Origin: Tropicimonas sp033101155
GTDB lineage: Bacteria; Pseudomonadota; Alphaproteobacteria; Rhodobacterales; Rhodobacteraceae
Assembly: GCF_033101155.1 (NCBI RefSeq)
Contig: NZ_JAWMPX010000008.1
Span: 141,529-205,528, forward strand
Reading direction: 5' to 3'
Length of the DNA: 64,000 nt
A program made the translations under genes and the position numbers. The notes under the pieces are model-generated. The model worked only from the letters and a program-made list of their open reading frames with translations, did not search any database and was not told the DNA's origin. Positions within the stretch are counted from its first letter, which is position 1, and each line of letters begins with the position of its first letter. Shown in pieces: positions 62,624 through 64,000 of this stretch.

Positions 62624-63820
62624 ATGACAGCCAGTGATACCCGGCGGGCCGTCCGCCTGACGATGCTCCTCTTCTTTGCGCAACCTTTCGCGATCGGCTG
62701 CTGGATGGCGCTGATTCCGGTTGTGAAGGGGGCGCTTGGGTTGAACGAGGCGCAACTCGCAATCGCGCTCATGGGTCTGCCAGTTGGCATCGTGCCGACC
62801 CTACCCGTCGCCGGACGGGCCATCAGCCGCTTCGGTCCGCGCCGTGTCTGCATGGCCGCGCTGCCGGTGCAGGCGCTGGTCCTCTGGCTGGTGCTGCTTG
62901 CCGGAAGTCAGACCGCGCTGTTCCTTGCCTTGATGCTGTTTGGAGCCGTCGGAGCGTTCTCACAAGTCGGGCTGAATACCTATGCCGGGCGTCTCGAAAA
63001 GGAGCGCAGCGTTGGTGTGATGAGCCGATGCCACGGACTTTGGGCAATCGGCGTCACGGCGGCCTCGGCCATGACAGCAATGGCGACGGGCCTGCCGCTG
63101 CTCTGGATCCCACTCGTGGTCGCCATTCCCGGAATGCTCGCGGGCGTTTTCGCGGCTTTTGCGCTCCCGAAGCTCGGCGCAGACTCCGTGCGGTCCGGAC
63201 CGGGCAGCCGTCGCCTTTCAGACTTGCCGCGGGCTTTGATCCTGATCTCGCTCTTCGCGCTGGTCGTGGCGATGACCGAGGGGGCGATGTCCGACTGGTC
63301 CGCCGTCTACATGGCACAGCGGATGGGCGGCGAAAGCGCTGTCGCGGGACTCGCAGTGTCGGTCTACGCTGCCGCGTTGGCGATCGGGCGTCTGCTCGGC
63401 GACACGATGCGCGCCCGGGTCGGTCCCGTATCGCTGGCACGTGGGACGATCCTCGTCGCCATCCTCGGGGTGGTCCTCGTCGTGGCGCCTCTGCCGAACC
63501 TGGCAAGTTGGCTGGGGTTCGCGCTGGTGGGGCTGGGGGTCTCGGTGGGGTATCCGCTTGGGGTGACGGCGGTCGCGGCGCTTGATGATCGCTTCGAGGG
63601 GCCGAACATTGCCATCATGTCCATGATCGCGCTTTGCGGCTTCCTGATTGGTCCTCCGTTGATCGGCTTTCTCGCAGAGGCGTATTCGCTCCGGATTGGT
63701 CTCGCAGCGCTTCTGCCACTCTTGGCAGTGAGTCTCTGGCTCGCGGGCTTCCTGAAGCCCGATTCTGCGCGACTCGCCGACTCGGGGAGTGGGCGTGAGG
63801 CCGAGTCCAAGGAGTTTTGA
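62624..63820 (+). CDS. Major facilitator superfamily transporter
   Basis: This 398-residue protein has twelve predicted membrane segments. It shows the MFS loop 2-3 motif in weak form (GRAISRFGPRRVCMAAL) and the internal repeat around residue 200. It resembles YbjJ/fucose-permease-like sugar or drug exporters (AMTEGAMSDWSAVYMA is common there), but the substrate is unknown. The ATG at 62624 has AGGGTGAG upstream; ATG 62606 would add six residues. Confidence 0.85.
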   Translation: MTASDTRRAVRLTMLLFFAQPFAIGCWMALIPVVKGALGLNEAQLAIALMGLPVGIVPTLPVAGRAISRFGPRRVCMAALPVQALVLWLVLLAGSQTALFLALMLFGAVGAFSQVGLNTYAGRLEKERSVGVMSRCHGLWAIGVTAASAMTAMATGLPLLWIPLVVAIPGMLAGVFAAFALPKLGADSVRSGPGSRRLSDLPRALILISLFALVVAMTEGAMSDWSAVYMAQRMGGESAVAGLAVSVYAAALAIGRLLGDTMRARVGPVSLARGTILVAILGVVLVVAPLPNLASWLGFALVGLGVSVGYPLGVTAVAALDDRFEGPNIAIMSMIALCGFLIGPPLIGFLAEAYSLRIGLAALLPLLAVSLWLAGFLKPDSARLADSGSGREAESKEF

Positions 63821-64000
63821 ACCGGTTTCTGTGGGTAAACCTGTGGAGAACCGGGGATTCGACTCGCAGGCGCAGGGGGTGCCCCAAGGGAAGCTCTGTC
63901 CGCAAACGTTTTTCTGAAAGAAATTTCGACAATAAATCGTTCAATTTCAACTTCTTAATGGGTGTGTCGAAAAAACTTGGATATTCTGTTCAAAAAGGTG
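63821..64000. other. AT-rich right edge with DnaA-box-like words
   Basis: After the MFS gene the sequence turns AT-rich. TGTGGGTAA (63830-63838) and TGTGGAGAA (63842-63850) each differ by one base from the DnaA box TGTGGATAA. Poly-A/T tracts follow to the window end. It could be a promoter of an unseen gene or the edge of a replication-origin region. Confidence 0.3.

Overview
The window reads as a high-GC alphaproteobacterial chromosome, most likely Rhodobacterales (Roseobacter/Rhodobacter group). The reasons are an sqdB-sqdD-sqdC sulfolipid operon, a bioMNY biotin transporter, a tripartite tricarboxylate (TctCBA) transporter, MsrP/MsrQ, and dense gene packing with many 1-4 bp stop/start overlaps. 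This is inferred from gene families and order; no rRNA, tRNA, CRISPR array, prophage or insertion sequence was seen.

Region 1 (1-19.35 kb) is one end of a type VI secretion (T6SS) locus. Seven genes run on the + strand: vgrG, a small unknown gene, tagH (FHA), tssK, tssL with an OmpA domain, tssM, tagF and the PP2C phosphatase pppA. The kinase gene ppkA and an OmpA-like exported protein gene follow on the - strand. Together they give the membrane complex, a baseplate adaptor, the spike and the full threonine-phosphorylation switch (PpkA/PppA/FHA/TagF). The sheath, tube and remaining baseplate genes are not here and probably lie to the left. Four further + strand genes sit directly beside it: a membrane-anchored M15-type peptidase, a caspase-like protein with Sel1 repeats and a C-terminal peptidoglycan-binding domain, a likely outer-membrane protein and an exported coiled-coil protein. 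Their role is unknown, and this is the best candidate for an undescribed module.

Region 2 (19.4-26.5 kb, - strand) holds an uncharacterised acyl-CoA cluster (acyl-CoA dehydrogenase, NDP-forming acyl-CoA synthetase, carnitinyl-CoA dehydratase-like protein) and the sqdBDC operon for sulfoquinovosyl diacylglycerol. Region 3 (26.8-33.5 kb) has two small membrane proteins, a pirin, a three-gene valine-degradation operon (isobutyryl-CoA dehydrogenase-like, 3-hydroxyisobutyryl-CoA hydrolase, mmsB) preceded by a strong AT-rich palindrome, a DUF2147 protein and an isolated hisA. Region 4 (33.6-38.8 kb, - strand) looks like a disturbed surface-polysaccharide area: two glycosyltransferases, a 5'-shortened phosphopantetheinyl transferase, a fasciclin-RTX adhesin-like protein and two long stretches with possible gene remnants.

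Region 5 (39.3-50.3 kb) is mostly housekeeping: ychF, a VOC protein, a GH43 beta-xylosidase, waaA behind two tandem YihY/BrkB membrane proteins, gpsA, ackA and an L,D-transpeptidase. Region 6 (50.6-64 kb) has a LuxR-type regulator fused to an alpha/beta-hydrolase fold that lacks the catalytic serine and histidine, bioMNY, tctCBA with a hairpin after the binding-protein gene, a fasciclin protein, an FMN-binding glutamate-synthase-family enzyme, msrPQ and an MFS transporter. The last 180 bases are AT-rich and carry two DnaA-box-like words.
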